From assembly GCA_036927565.1 (NCBI GenBank), contig JAYESD010000007.1:127198230-127262229 (forward strand): a stretch of 64,000 nucleotides of DNA, read 5' to 3'. Positions 1-10,980 of the stretch are shown piece after piece. Made by a program: the position numbers and the translations under genes. The notes under the pieces are model-generated. The model was given only the letters and a program-made list of their open reading frames with translations. It was not told the origin of the DNA and ran no database searches. Within the stretch, counting starts at the first letter, position 1; each line of letters starts with the position of its first letter. Source of the stretch: Tuctoria greenei (Eukaryota > Streptophyta > Magnoliopsida > Poales > Poaceae).

Positions 1-851
1 GCTGGAAATTTTTGAGATGTAACTCCAAGGTTGCCCCCGCCATGTTGGACTTCAGTCCGGTCTCGACCCGGTCGTCGTCCATCACGCTGTTGAGGGCCCA
101 AGCGAGTTTTTCTCTCCTCTTCAGCGGTGCCCACCTGTTGACCAAGAAGTTGCAAAATACCGCCTGAGGAGTTAATCCTCCCTCCACGCACTGGCAGATC
201 CTGGTTAGAGCAGGGTTGAAGGCATTCGACAGCACCGGAGCTTCACTCCAAACTGTAGTGTCGATGTTGGGGAGGCCTTCGGGCAGCTCCAGCTTATCGT
301 GCTCCTCTACCCGGATGACTATCCAGTCCTTCTTCCAATCATCCCACTTTCCAGAGGGAAACGACCGGAGGTACTTGAATGGGCACTTCTTGCGCTTCAC
401 GAAGTAATAGAAGCCAAGGTACTCATTACTCCTACTGGTGGTATGGACGGTGAAGAAGGTCCGGAAAAGTTCAATGCAGGGGGGTGCCCACCCACATTTC
501 ACAGAAGTGGACAAAGATAGACACAAGAAGAATGGAGTGGGGGCCAAGGTGGTATAGCTGCAGACCATAAAAGTCTAGCAGCATCAAGAAAAAGGAGGAA
601 AAAGGTGGGATCAACCCCACCATGGCGTACGAAGAGAAGTACACCATCTCGCCGGCGTGCTCCTTCTCGAACGGGAGCTCACTTCCGGCGCGGACCAGAC
701 GGTTGAAGAAGTCCGGGGACCATCCCATGAGGGCCCGGACCTTCTTCAAGTCACCTTCAGTCTTCAAATGACTCTCGCAGAGACCCAACTCCATCGCAGC
801 ACAACAAGGCAAGAGAGGAAAAGCGAGCACAAGTTGGGAGTTTGAGCTCAA
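1..851 (-). pseudogene. Antisense additional ORF of a Tat-lineage Ty3/gypsy element (PF04195-like), open at the window edge
   Basis: Minus-strand coding sequence running out of the left edge. From 851 to about 480 it is open (contains LMGWSPDFFNRLVRAG). After a C/G run near 478-486 the frame shifts by one and stays open to base 1 (contains CIELFRTFFTVHTT, KWDDWKKDWIVIRVEE, RWAPLKRREKLAWAL). This is the pattern of the grass 'putative gypsy type transposon' family (PF04195). In Tat/Grande-type elements such an ORF lies antisense between pol and the 3' LTR. The next feature is an LTR in plus orientation (TATA box at about 1916), so the ORF is indeed antisense to the element. The function of this protein family is unknown. 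The one-base shift in a homopolymer makes this copy a likely pseudogene. Family assignment is from memory of motif patterns, not a search. Confidence 0.7.
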
Positions 852-1305
852 GATCAGATGAGAGGCATAAAGAACTCCAGACGGTGCGCGCTTTCCTCCT
901 TAAGTAAGCCCTCGCAACGCTTGGATGGAAACCGCAAGGAAGTCGAAGATACTACTCAAAAATTCCACCCAGCCGATGACAAGAGGGCCCGGGACTACCC
1001 CGACGATCAAGTCGAGATTCTTACCCAGGCGAATGGTTGTCATCATGAGGCGGGAAGCCCGAAGGCGGCGGCCTGACAAGGCGCGTGGAACCGATACAAT
1101 TTTCGTATCGGGAACCGGCGACCTTCAATTGCGTGAGATCTGCACGCCAAAGATCTCATGTGCCGCACACGGGATATGCCACGCGGTGAGGATTTAACTC
1201 CAAACTATCGCCAACGGCACATCCAAAGACCTTTGAAGACTCAGTTCAAAAGTCGAAGGATGGACCCACCTCCGGCGGAATGACTTCACCCAATGGGTCT
1301 TCCCT

Positions 1306-1323
1306 AGAGGTGGGCCTAGGGGG
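1306..1323 (+). promoter_or_regulatory. Polypurine-tract-like sequence before the 3' LTR
   Basis: AGAGGTGGGCCTAGGGGG lies 4 bases before the LTR start at 1328. Its position fits the primer for plus-strand DNA synthesis. A closely similar sequence precedes the 3' LTR at 21744, suggesting related element families. Confidence 0.55.
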
Positions 1324-1327
1324 CCAC

Positions 1328-2191
1328 TGTCGGTACCCTAGGTACCATATACTCCTTGGGATTGCAAAGATCTCAAGGGAAAGTCATCTACTTGATTTGA
1401 AGACCTTCGAAGGCCCACATGTCAGACATAACCGGACCCGCTTCTCCAACATGGTTAGTCCCAGGGTCGCCACATGTACTATCAAACCGGAGCTACCGCC
1501 CACAAGGGGGAAGCTCCGGGCCATGTACCGAAATGGCACCCCCGGACCTAACCCCAGACCGAGGGAAGCTCCGGAACTGACACGTGTCGGGTAACACCGG
1601 ACCTATCTGTTCCCCACAGTGTGCTCCGGCACTGCCACGTGTCCAACCGTCGGATCTTCAGCCTCTAACCTCCGGAAGACTCCACAACGGCTCCGGATCT
1701 TCAAAGGGGAATCAAGGACTTCAAGACCCGATCAAGTGTCATTAATACTATATTAATGACACACGATCAGACGACCTTAATTACCAGTAACGGTGCTGTC
1801 AAAGCCCATAACTCGGTCATTAAGGGCAATTAAACGTGTTGAATGTGTATCAGTATCAGTAACCGCCAGGGCCACATGTCGGCCCAGGCTAACTTGTAAC
1901 GGCCTGCCCTTGTACTATAAAAGGACAGACCGATGATACATAGGACACACTCTCCGAAAACCCGCTGACTTTACACTCTCAACTGACGTTGAGCTCATAC
2001 ATCCAATACAACACCAACACACCCCGTGGAGTAGGGTATTACGCTCAAGCGGCCCGAACCACGTAAATATTCGTGTCCCTTGTGTCACTCAACATCTCAC
2101 CTTCTAGAATCTCCGCGCGCCCATACCGAACCTCAAACTCCTCTAACACTTTAGTAGTGTCGGGAGATCTGCCGGATCAAAACCACCGACA
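1328..2191 (+). mobile_element. 3' LTR of the Tat-type Ty3/gypsy element
   Basis: The LTR starts TGTCGGT at 1328 and ends ACCGACA at 2191, a perfect 7-bp inverted terminus with TG...CA ends (864 bp). A TATA box (CTATAAAAGG, about 1914-1924) gives plus orientation. It is followed by a region with the GTAGGGTATTACG string common near the 3' end of grass gypsy LTRs. The upstream PPT and antisense ORF make this the 3' LTR; the rest of the element lies left of the window. The 5-bp target duplication cannot be tested because the 5' LTR is absent. Confidence 0.75.
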
Positions 2192-4348
2192 CGTACCTCA
2201 ATTGAAGCGCAGTTCGGGTTGAAGGTCGTTGTGTGAGAAACTCAAGAACATGGATTTTGGTGTAGCCTTCATGTTTCAAACCTTTTGCCAAGTTGAGGTT
2301 TGGGCTGAATGAGCTTCATCTTGCTCCTCCATCGGGCCATTATCTTGAGCATTCCTCCACCATGAACTCAAAATAATATTGGTGGAAGGATATGTGTTTG
2401 AATTCTTCCAATAGTACATTGGGCTTGATGAGGCCTTCCAACCTCTTTACAAATTTTGTCCTGGTTGCACTAATCAAGAATGAACAGAACAACTCAAAGA
2501 TGAGTTATGTTAGCCAAAAGCAAATTGAACCCTTTGTCAAATTGTCTTGTCCAACTTGAAACAACTTGCAAATGCAATGAGGAACAAAGGAAATATTTTT
2601 TTGTTTGAATTAAGAAGATTAATTAAAGTGGTTATGCCCAAAGTTCATATCCAAATAAATATGTTTCCTAATTCAAAATTTTAATTTTATGTTGGTTGGA
2701 GATTTTACTTTATGACATGTAAGTGAAAATTCAAACATGCCAAATGCAAATGCAAGGGTTGATGATGAATTTAAATATAAAATTGAAAATATGACATAAC
2801 TACCAATTAACCTATTGGCAATGACTCACCGATTTTTTTTTGAAGTCGATGAGCAGAACTTACCTCCGTCCTGTTTAGCCTGATGATGTGTCGTCCATGC
2901 CCGGAGATGAAGGCATGGATGACTTCCCTTGTTGGCAAGCCAAACGTCCTGTGGCTACCATCTTGGACAAGTGGGGCTCGTGGTGGCCCCGGCTTCGTTG
3001 TCACTTTGATGAAGACTTGTTGATGTTGCGATAATTTTTCCTTTTTGAATATATTCTTTCATGAATTTGGAGAGGCTTGTCCTTTTTCCTCCATTCTCTT
3101 TTTGGCGGCTTAGTGGACCAGGGCCATTTGGATGGCCTTGGCTTCTATGTCTTCTTAGAATGTCATTGTGGATGACATGATGGAGTCTCCTCATTCCTCA
3201 TAAAAGCAAATGAAGATGTCCACTTATGGGGAGTGTCGCTTCGACCTTCAAGATATTCTTTTGATTCAAGCCATGCTTGATCTAGGATCAAGAGGCTTCC
3301 TTGGGCATAACGACATGTGGACTCCACAATCAAACAAGAAACGCTTCATCCACAGTTGTTTTTTCCAAAGTTGCGCGAGTTTGGTCAAAGTATAGGGTTC
3401 AACAAGTGATTGTGGAACCCTTGGATCTTGAATTCTTTTCAAAGTGGTTTGTCCTTGGCCAAATGCTTCATGAGAATGTCATTGATTTCTCCATGGCCAT
3501 GGACAAGATAGATCAAGGTATGCTATTTGAAGTTGAATCCATTCGAATTCAAATTCACATAGCCTCCTTGATTGTATTGATTCCACTTTTGATCTCCTTG
3601 TTGGTGGTGGCCTTTGGAGTTGTTGTTTGGAAATGAAGGATCCCCATGAGTATTGGGGCAATAAATCCCCTAAGTGTCCCATGTTGACATGGATTTTGAC
3701 AAATCATGTGAATATACATGACTTGGATCATCCAAACACTTCCTCATTGGCTTGACCTTCTTCGATTTCAATAGGAGGTCCAGTTATGTGTCTAGCATAT
3801 CCACCTTGTCAATGGTGTGCATGCCATGCCAACAGAACTGAAGCATTTATGGATCCACTCCTTAAATGGTGACAATCTTCTCAATCAAACCTTCTCTTGA
3901 TGAATGAGAAGAGGTCTCCTCCAACTTCAGCATGAATTTGATCACGGGTCGATAAAGTCAACCCGTTGTAAGTGTTGAACGATGAACCAAATATCCACCC
4001 ACATGGTGAAGGCAAACAAAGATATAATCTTGGAGCCTCCCCCAAGCTTTTGGGATAGATGCCTTTGGCTCCTACTGAAAGCTAGAGAATCCTCTCATAG
4101 TGGGCAACGATGTTGCCCAACGAGAATAATTTATTGAGGAACACCTTGAAATACTAATGGGATTAAGCTCTTGCATCCTCTTTTGGCTTTTCCAAAGAAT
4201 GGGCTAGCCAAACACTACTATGTTTTTACACAACGGAGAAAACAAAGCAAGGGTATTCTAGTCTAATAACTACTAGTACTTATATCTTAATCATAAGTGA
4301 TAGCTATCCTTCACTTCTATGCCTTCCTCGGCAACGGAGCTAAGTGCT
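2192..4348 (-). mobile_element. Decayed internal (gag) region of a minus-strand Athila-type gypsy element
   Basis: No long ORF survives. Broken minus-strand frames between about 3480 and 3760 read a gag-like series (MSTWDT-GIYCPNTHGDPSFPN, NNSKGHHQQGDQKWNQYNQG, and a remnant of LVHGHGEINDILMKHL near 3460-3520), with many stops and shifts. This resembles the C-terminal part of Athila-lineage Gag. The minus-strand sequence next to the LTR reads CTCCGTTGCCG, similar to the primer-binding region of such elements. The part from 2192 to about 2900 has no recognisable coding content. The lower end abuts the Tat LTR, so the element is truncated. Confidence 0.5.
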
Positions 4349-5866
4349 TGTTGGTATTTCTTAACACCAAGGATCATCTCCGGTAGGAGATGGAATCCGC
4401 AAGTGCACGAAAGATATCGTTGTAGCATTTCACCCAAGAGTATTCCCATGGGTATCGTATTTATCCCAAAGGAAGGCAGCGAAGTGAGGTAAACACTATT
4501 CTTATGATCAAGGTATAGGGTAATAAGTGTTTACCAAAACAGGGATAAGATGATAATAGAGGTAGTGTGCCACACGCCTAAGCAAACTACTCTAAGGGGT
4601 AATAATGTCCTAGTGGAGGATAAGTTAAGAAAGGAGCTACTCCTACCGTGCTTTAGGTATTCATATACATAGTCAACTAGTGTACATATGAGTGCATACG
4701 ATGAGTATTAGGGTTTGGTGGTCCAACACATTGGGCACAGGTTTACCCCTGAGAATATCAAGACGATTCCTGCCACGAGCCTGCGGCATAGCTGAACGTG
4801 GGAGATTACGAAGGACGGACAGGGATGTCACCACCTGTCGCCTACCCCTACAAACTGTGAGTCTACAAGACACCTAACACTACTTAACTATCTAAGCACC
4901 ATGCTTACATGTTAAGTAGATACCTTAAGATCCTAGGTACAAGCACCATCCTAAGACAATGACTAACCTAAACATCATTGAAACCAATGTTGGAACCACA
5001 CACTAAATTACTCATATTAACATAATCATATTAATACCTAATTAGACTATAGTAGTGGTGTATGATGTTTATGATAACATGATAAGGCATTATAACTAGA
5101 CCATAAAAACATCTACACCTAAGACATACATGGACTCCGCAACCAAAGAAGGAATGCTTCATCCAAGTATATGAATAAGTAAAGACTAATAATATTAATA
5201 TAAAGCATAATGTCACAAATACAAGAAAAGGTAAATGAGCCATACCTTTCCCAATTTGTACTTGGAATTAGAGGCTCCTCTCTACAGCCTAACATCCACT
5301 AAGGAATTAGGAGAACTAGTGCATACAAGAGAGAATGCTTGAGTGGTGTGTGTAAAGTGAGGGGTGAGGGGTCCTATTTATACTAGTGTTGAGGTTAGTT
5401 CCCGCCATCTTTTGTCACGAATCAGTCACTATTCTTATAACCAAGCCATAGGAGTGTGCCACATTGAAGTTGACCGAGATTGGGAAGAAGAACAGGTCGG
5501 TCGACCCCCCTAGTTAGCCGACCTGGTTCTGGCACCAATCGCAGTGTGCTTCCTCCAGGTGGCTGACACGCGGGTCCTCTGACCATTTTGTGGCACTATG
5601 TCGTTGGATGCCATCAGATACTCTTGTAGGTGGGCCATTTGATCCATGTGCTGCTACATGTTGGCGTATGATTGCCTGGGAAGTTATTCTTTAGGATTCC
5701 TCCCTTGAATTCACTTAAGTTTTGTATAAAATTCCTGCATGCACCGTTTTCTCCAAGTACAACTGTAACTATGTTATTTATAACTATGATGCTTGTAAGG
5801 AATATTTATTTATTCAAATAACAAGTTATATTGATGGTCGAAATTGGTACATAACTATCGTCAACA
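4349..5866 (-). mobile_element. Athila-type LTR (5' LTR of a truncated minus-strand element)
   Basis: The sequence parallels the solo LTR at 15471-17063 along most of its length: the pathway of landmarks (GCAAGTGCACG, TTCATCCAAGTATATGAA, GTGAGGGGTGAGGGGTC, TCGTCAACA end) occurs in the same order. It begins TGTTGG and ends CAACA, about 1518 bp. A TATA box on the minus strand (TATAAATAGGA, about 5364-5376) sets the orientation. No matching 5-bp duplication is seen at its two ends (GTGCT versus CTGGT), which fits an LTR still attached to internal sequence on one side. Confidence 0.65.
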
Positions 5867-6738
5867 CTGGTGATGGCGCGGCGGCGCCACTGCTGGGACA
5901 GTGTTGATAGTCACTGGTGCCACCACATAGTCTAGTGTTGAGGAGCCTTGGGCGGCAACTAACCCTGGTGAGGCTTTGGCGAGAGGCTCCAAAGGCGGTT
6001 CCATCGACGCGGGAGTCAAGACTGTGTCAGCAGATGTGGCCACTGTTGCGCATCCCCAGGCTAAGAAGCCTCGGGCAGGGAGCACCCCAGCCGCGGAGGC
6101 GACGAAGAGTGCCGACAGCACCTCTAGTGGAGGTGTCGTTGGATCTGCGGCGACGAGCGCCACGGCGGTGATGCCACTCCTCTGGTCCAGAAGCCAGTGG
6201 TGGAGGTGCCATCCATAGCGGCGGGGTCAGACGGCTCCAACCCCCCCCCCCCCCCCCACGCAAGTCGAGACTCCAAGCCCGTTGGAGCTTCCAGGGTCAC
6301 CGATAAGGTGTTCTTGTTGAGTCTTGTATTATGGTTTCCTTTGCTTCTTCTGTCTAATTATGTTTGGGTCCCACTCCTTACGGTGTCGCCAGCGGATGTG
6401 ATGCCCCCTCCGCAACAGGCGATCAAGGAGAGTCCCCCCCCCCCTCCGGAGGTGCCGAAGGACCGCAACTGCACCATCCCCCGAACTGGCCCAGGGGGCT
6501 AACCCTCCGACACCCGAGGCCAGTGCAGCAGTGGAGGCAGCATCCCCTGGTGGCTATGCATCCCCCTCCGATGGCATGCAGAGTTCTGCAGCAGAGTCTA
6601 CACCAAGTGAAGCCCCGGCGACGGAACTTGACTTTGCACCTCTTCTCGAGTGTCCCGTGGGTGAGGGCACACTTGCCTCCGATGGCGCCATGGACTATGT
6701 GCAGGAGGTGGCATAGAGTGCTGCTCTGGGACAGAACC
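5867..6738 (+). other. Unassigned GC-rich stretch with Pro/Ala/Ser-rich reading frames
   Basis: Several overlapping plus frames encode Ala/Ser/Pro-rich peptides (for example AEATKSADSTSSGG near 6090-6140), interrupted by stops and by a 17-base C run at 6241-6257. Composition resembles linker regions of grass gypsy proteins, but no domain is identifiable. Treated as transposon-derived, function unknown. Confidence 0.3.
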
Positions 6739-7133
6739 TGTAGAATTGAAGAACACGTGAAAAGCTACCAGAGGGGGGTGAATGGTAGATTTTAAAACTT
6801 TTTAGCAGAAGCAACAAAACACCTTGACAGAAATCAATCTGTTGAAAAACCAGTGTGTTCGACTATTCTAAATGTGTTCAACCATGATGAAAAATAGTAG
6901 ATTATAGATAATCAAGTCACGAAGACACGATAATAAGAATCACAAGAAAACATCGAGTAAAACTCAAGTTATGACCGAAAGACTGAGCAAAGGTCAATCT
7001 GTCCAAACGAAGAGCAAACAGATCTGCTATGCTAAAAAGAAACCGAATATTGGCCCATTCATGATTGTCCGAACTTGCATGTAAACACTCACTTTTAACA
7101 TAATGCCAATGTATTCGGCACATGGGTCTCACA
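6739..7133 (-). mobile_element. Candidate 3' LTR of the minus-strand copia element
   Basis: On the minus strand a polypurine tract (AAGGGGGAGAT, 7134-7146 region) is followed directly by TGTGAGACCC, the expected layout of PPT plus LTR start. The other end is less certain; TGTAGAATTG at 6739 gives TG...CA termini and a length near 395 bp. The 5' LTR is not recognised at the far side of the element. A 27-base string (AAACCGAATATTGGCCCATT and following) occurs both inside (about 7043) and just outside (about 7170) this LTR. Confidence 0.45.
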
Positions 7134-8119
7134 ATCTCCCCCTTGATGAATGCACTGGCAACACCACAAATGAAACCGAACATTGGCCCATTCATGATTC
7201 ATGAAAAGTTTTGACAAACAAAAATCCCCCTCTTTGAAATAAAAAATCAAATGAGAAGAAAACAAATAATTCCCCCCCTAAGGATGTATACTCCCCTTGA
7301 GAAGAATCGTGCCAAAACACTTGTGAATGTGCAATGTGTGACCAATATCTCCCTCTTTGACAATGTATTCAGCAAGGTTCAAAAGAGAAATTTTAATTTG
7401 TTACGGGCATAATATGATATATACATATAAAATAAAGCTCATCCAAGCCATACTATCATGTAACTTACAATATCACATCAATGAGATACATAAAGTAGTG
7501 TAAGCCATGTTATAGATCAAGTGTAATTTTTAGATTTAAGCAAGTCATGATCTCACAAATTTAACTATTTCGAAAACCTGAAAGCATGACACATATTGCT
7601 GCAATTTTAATTTTTCATTATCATTTAAAGCACAAATTTTGATCATATGACATTTACAAGAGATTATATACCGCATCTGCCTTATTCTAACCAACCAAGC
7701 CAAACCTATGTCATTTGGCAATCAAAAGCTTAAGGACATGGTTTTAGTCATACACAACTCCTTCCAAATTCTTGTCTAAGTGCAATGATAAGCAATCTCA
7801 AAAGAAGAAGTGTGATGTATGCATATTCTTTTGATATTTTCTTTGTTTTTCTTTTGAACATAAAATCTCAACATGTATGCTATTGAATAATAAAATTTTC
7901 ATGATTAAAGCACTTATGAGCATGCAGCAAGGTAAAAATAGCAAGAAAGTTCGATCATGAACTAGATTTAGTGTAAGTAATTATTCCAATTACTAGTCAT
8001 GGCAAAACTTTCAGCACGTAAAAGGAATCACAAAGTCATATGTAAATGAAATACTTATGCTCATATTATCTTTTAATTTCAGATTCACACTTAGACTTCC
8101 CAAGTTGCAAAACTCTCAC

Positions 8120-10980
8120 TCAATTTAAGCCATGAGGGTGCATAACCCCTATTTCACTACGAATTAATGAAAAACGAGCGAAATCCAAAGGTTTTGTAAA
8201 AATGTCAGCAAATTGATGTTTGGTGTCTACATGGTGAAGCACAATGTTTTTTTCAACATTATCAAAAAAAGAAAGTGATACCTAATGCCAATGTGCTTTG
8301 TTCTAGAATTTTGCACGGGGTTTTTAGCAATGCAAATGGCATTAGTGTTGTCACAAAATAGCATAATACTATCTAAATCAACCCCATAGTTCTTAAGTGT
8401 TTGAACAATCCAAAGAATTTGTGAGCAAGCGCTAGCAGTAGCTATATATTCATATTCGGCTGTGGATTGTGTAACTGAACTTTGTTTTCTAGAAGACCAA
8501 GCAACAAGTGAATTACCAAGAAAATGACAAGCACCCGAAGTACTTTTCCTATCGATCCTACAAGCCTCAAAATCAACATCGAAAAAGCTTTCAAAGAAAT
8601 GGTTGAGGAAGATGGAAGAAAAATTCTGAATTCTTGAGTACCATGTAAATACCTAAGAATCCTTTTGATGGCTTGACGATGTGAAGCGCGTGGAGAAGCT
8701 TGAAATCTTGCACAAAGACATATGCTGAATTATATGTCACGTCTTGATGTTATGAGGTACAAAAGTGATCCAATCATGCTTCGATATTCTTTTAGATCAA
8801 CCGGGTCACCTTCTTCATCAAGTTCAAGTGTTGTCGTTGTTCCCTTTGGTGTCCGAAGAGGCTTGTTGTTTTCCATGTTAAAACACCTAAGGTGATCTTT
8901 CGTGTACTTCGTTTGATGCACAATGGTTCCCTCCTTAGTTTGCTTGATTTGCAGCCCCAAAAGGTATGTGAGTTCTTCCATCATACTCATCTCAAATTCT
9001 AAACTCATCATAGCTGAAAACTTGGACATAAGATCATGAAAAGCACAACCAAAGATAATATCATCCATATACACTTGAACGAATAGTGAGTCATTGACAT
9101 GCTTAAGTAGAAAAAGAGTTTTATCAACCTTGTCCATGGTAAACCTCTTTTCAAGTAAGAATGTTTTTAATCTATCATACCATGCTCTAGGGGTTAGACA
9201 GTTTGTAAACATGATTAGGAAAATCTGGATTTTCAAAAGCTGGTGGTTGCTTAACATAAACCTCCTCATCTATGTGGCCATTATGAAAAGCACTTTTAAC
9301 ATACATTTGATATAACTTGAAACCTTTAGATGTAGTAAATGCTAACAAAATTCTTATGACTTCTAATCTAGCAACAGGAGCAAAAGTTTCATCAAAATCT
9401 AGACCTTCAACTTGTGTGAAACCTTGAGCAACCAACCTAGCTTTATTCCTAACCACAACCCCATCCTTACTTTGTTTATTTTTAAACACTCATTTAGTTC
9501 CAATTAATGTGTGACATTGAGGTGGAGGTACAAGTTTCCAAATATTATTTCATTTGAAATTATCTAACTCTTCTTGCATGGCAATAATCCAAGATTCATT
9601 AGTGAGTGCATGTGATATATCTTTGGGTTCAAAAGAAGCAACAAAAGCAGAATGAGCATGAGAGTTTGGACCGCAAAACCTAGACTGTGTGACTCATTCA
9701 TACAAGCTTCTAATTATTTGTTGTGGGGGATGACTTTTGAGGATGCGAAGGGGGGTAGACACTTCACACGCTCCTTGTTCTTCATTTTCATCACAAATTG
9801 AAGAGCTTGTGGTTTGGGGAAGATATGGGCCAGCAGTAGTGGTTGTTGGTGCTGGTTGTGGAACGACATCAAGAGTCGAAACATGATTGTTTATTTCTAA
9901 AATTTTGGACAGCAGCTCTACTCCTTCTTCATATTTAATGAAAATGCTCTTCCCCCGCGGAAATGCATCTTGACCTGCAGTATTAGAGCTAGTACATGGA
10001 CTAGCTTCATCAAAATAAACTTCACATATCTCCACAATTTTGTTAGTGTCAAGTAGAAACACACGGTAGCCTCTAGTATGACATAGATACCCAAGAAACA
10101 TGCCATCAAGAGACCTAGCTTTTAAATTATCAAGATTACCATGTTTTTTAACAAAGCATTTGCAACCAAAGACCCTAAAATGTGTAACACTAGGCCTATG
10201 TCCAAACCGAAGCTCATATGTGTTTTTCCTAACTTAGCTCTCAAGAAAACACAGTTTGAAACATAACAAGTTGTTGCAATTGCATCTGCCCAAAATTTTC
10301 TAGGAGTTGATATTCATCAAGCATAATCCTAGCCATCTAAACTAAAGTTTTGTTCTTTCTCTCTACAACACAATTTTTTTGAGGCACATACGGTGAAGAA
10401 TATTGATGATCTACTCCCTTTTCAGCACAAAAGTGATCAAATAGTTTATTTTTAAATTTAGTTCCTTTATCACTTCTAATTGCTTTTAAGGATCCTAAGT
10501 GATCAATTGATAATCTAAGAAACAAATATCTAAAGTGACTAAAAGCTTCATTCTTAGATGCCATAAAGAAAACCCAAGAGTATCTATAATAATCATCAAC
10601 AATCACAACCACATACCATTTTCCTCCGAAAGATTAAACACGTGAAGGATCTACGGTGTCAAGGTGTAAAAGTTGTCTCGATTTAATTGTCATGGTCATT
10701 GTGAGAGGAGCATGTGAACCTGCAACCATCTTAGCATGTCTACAAGAAGAGCACACAATATTGTTGTCCTATTTTAGGTAGTCCAAGTATGCGATCAAGA
10801 CCACTAACACGTGTGAGGTGATCAAGCCTACGTGACCAAGTCTACAATGCCAAAAAATATAAGTCCTTTAAATCATTAGCAACTAGACATCTATGCTTAG
10901 AGGTTGATATATCAAAATCAGATTTAAAAACTTTTCCAAACCTAGACATGTTAAAGAAAAAGCTCACCTTTTGATGAGGA
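8120..10980 (-). pseudogene. Ty1/copia pol pseudogene (Maximus/SIRE-like)
   Basis: Minus-strand polyprotein remnant in the order expected for copia pol. A GAG-pre-integrase remnant lies at about 10700-10980 (MVAGSHAPL-like). The integrase core is at 10337-10690 (VDDYYRYSWVFFMASKNE, AIRSDKGTKFKN, ERKNKT). A post-integrase segment is at 9694-10109 (FLGYLCHTRGYRVF). Reverse transcriptase is at 8730-9489 (NKARLVAQGFTQVEGLDF, VQVYMDDIIFG). RNase H is at 8130-8560 (STAEYEYIATASACSQ, NSRTKHIGIRYHF), ending HPHGLN and a stop at 8120-8122. Multiple frameshifts and stops break the frame, so it is not functional. Gag is not recognised upstream. Bases 7134-8119 are its 3' non-coding part with no ORF of note. 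Confidence 0.85.

Noticed and set aside
5867..6738. A host gene encoding an Ala/Ser/Pro-rich protein
   Set aside because: Frames are short, overlap each other, have no splice support and sit between two retrotransposons.
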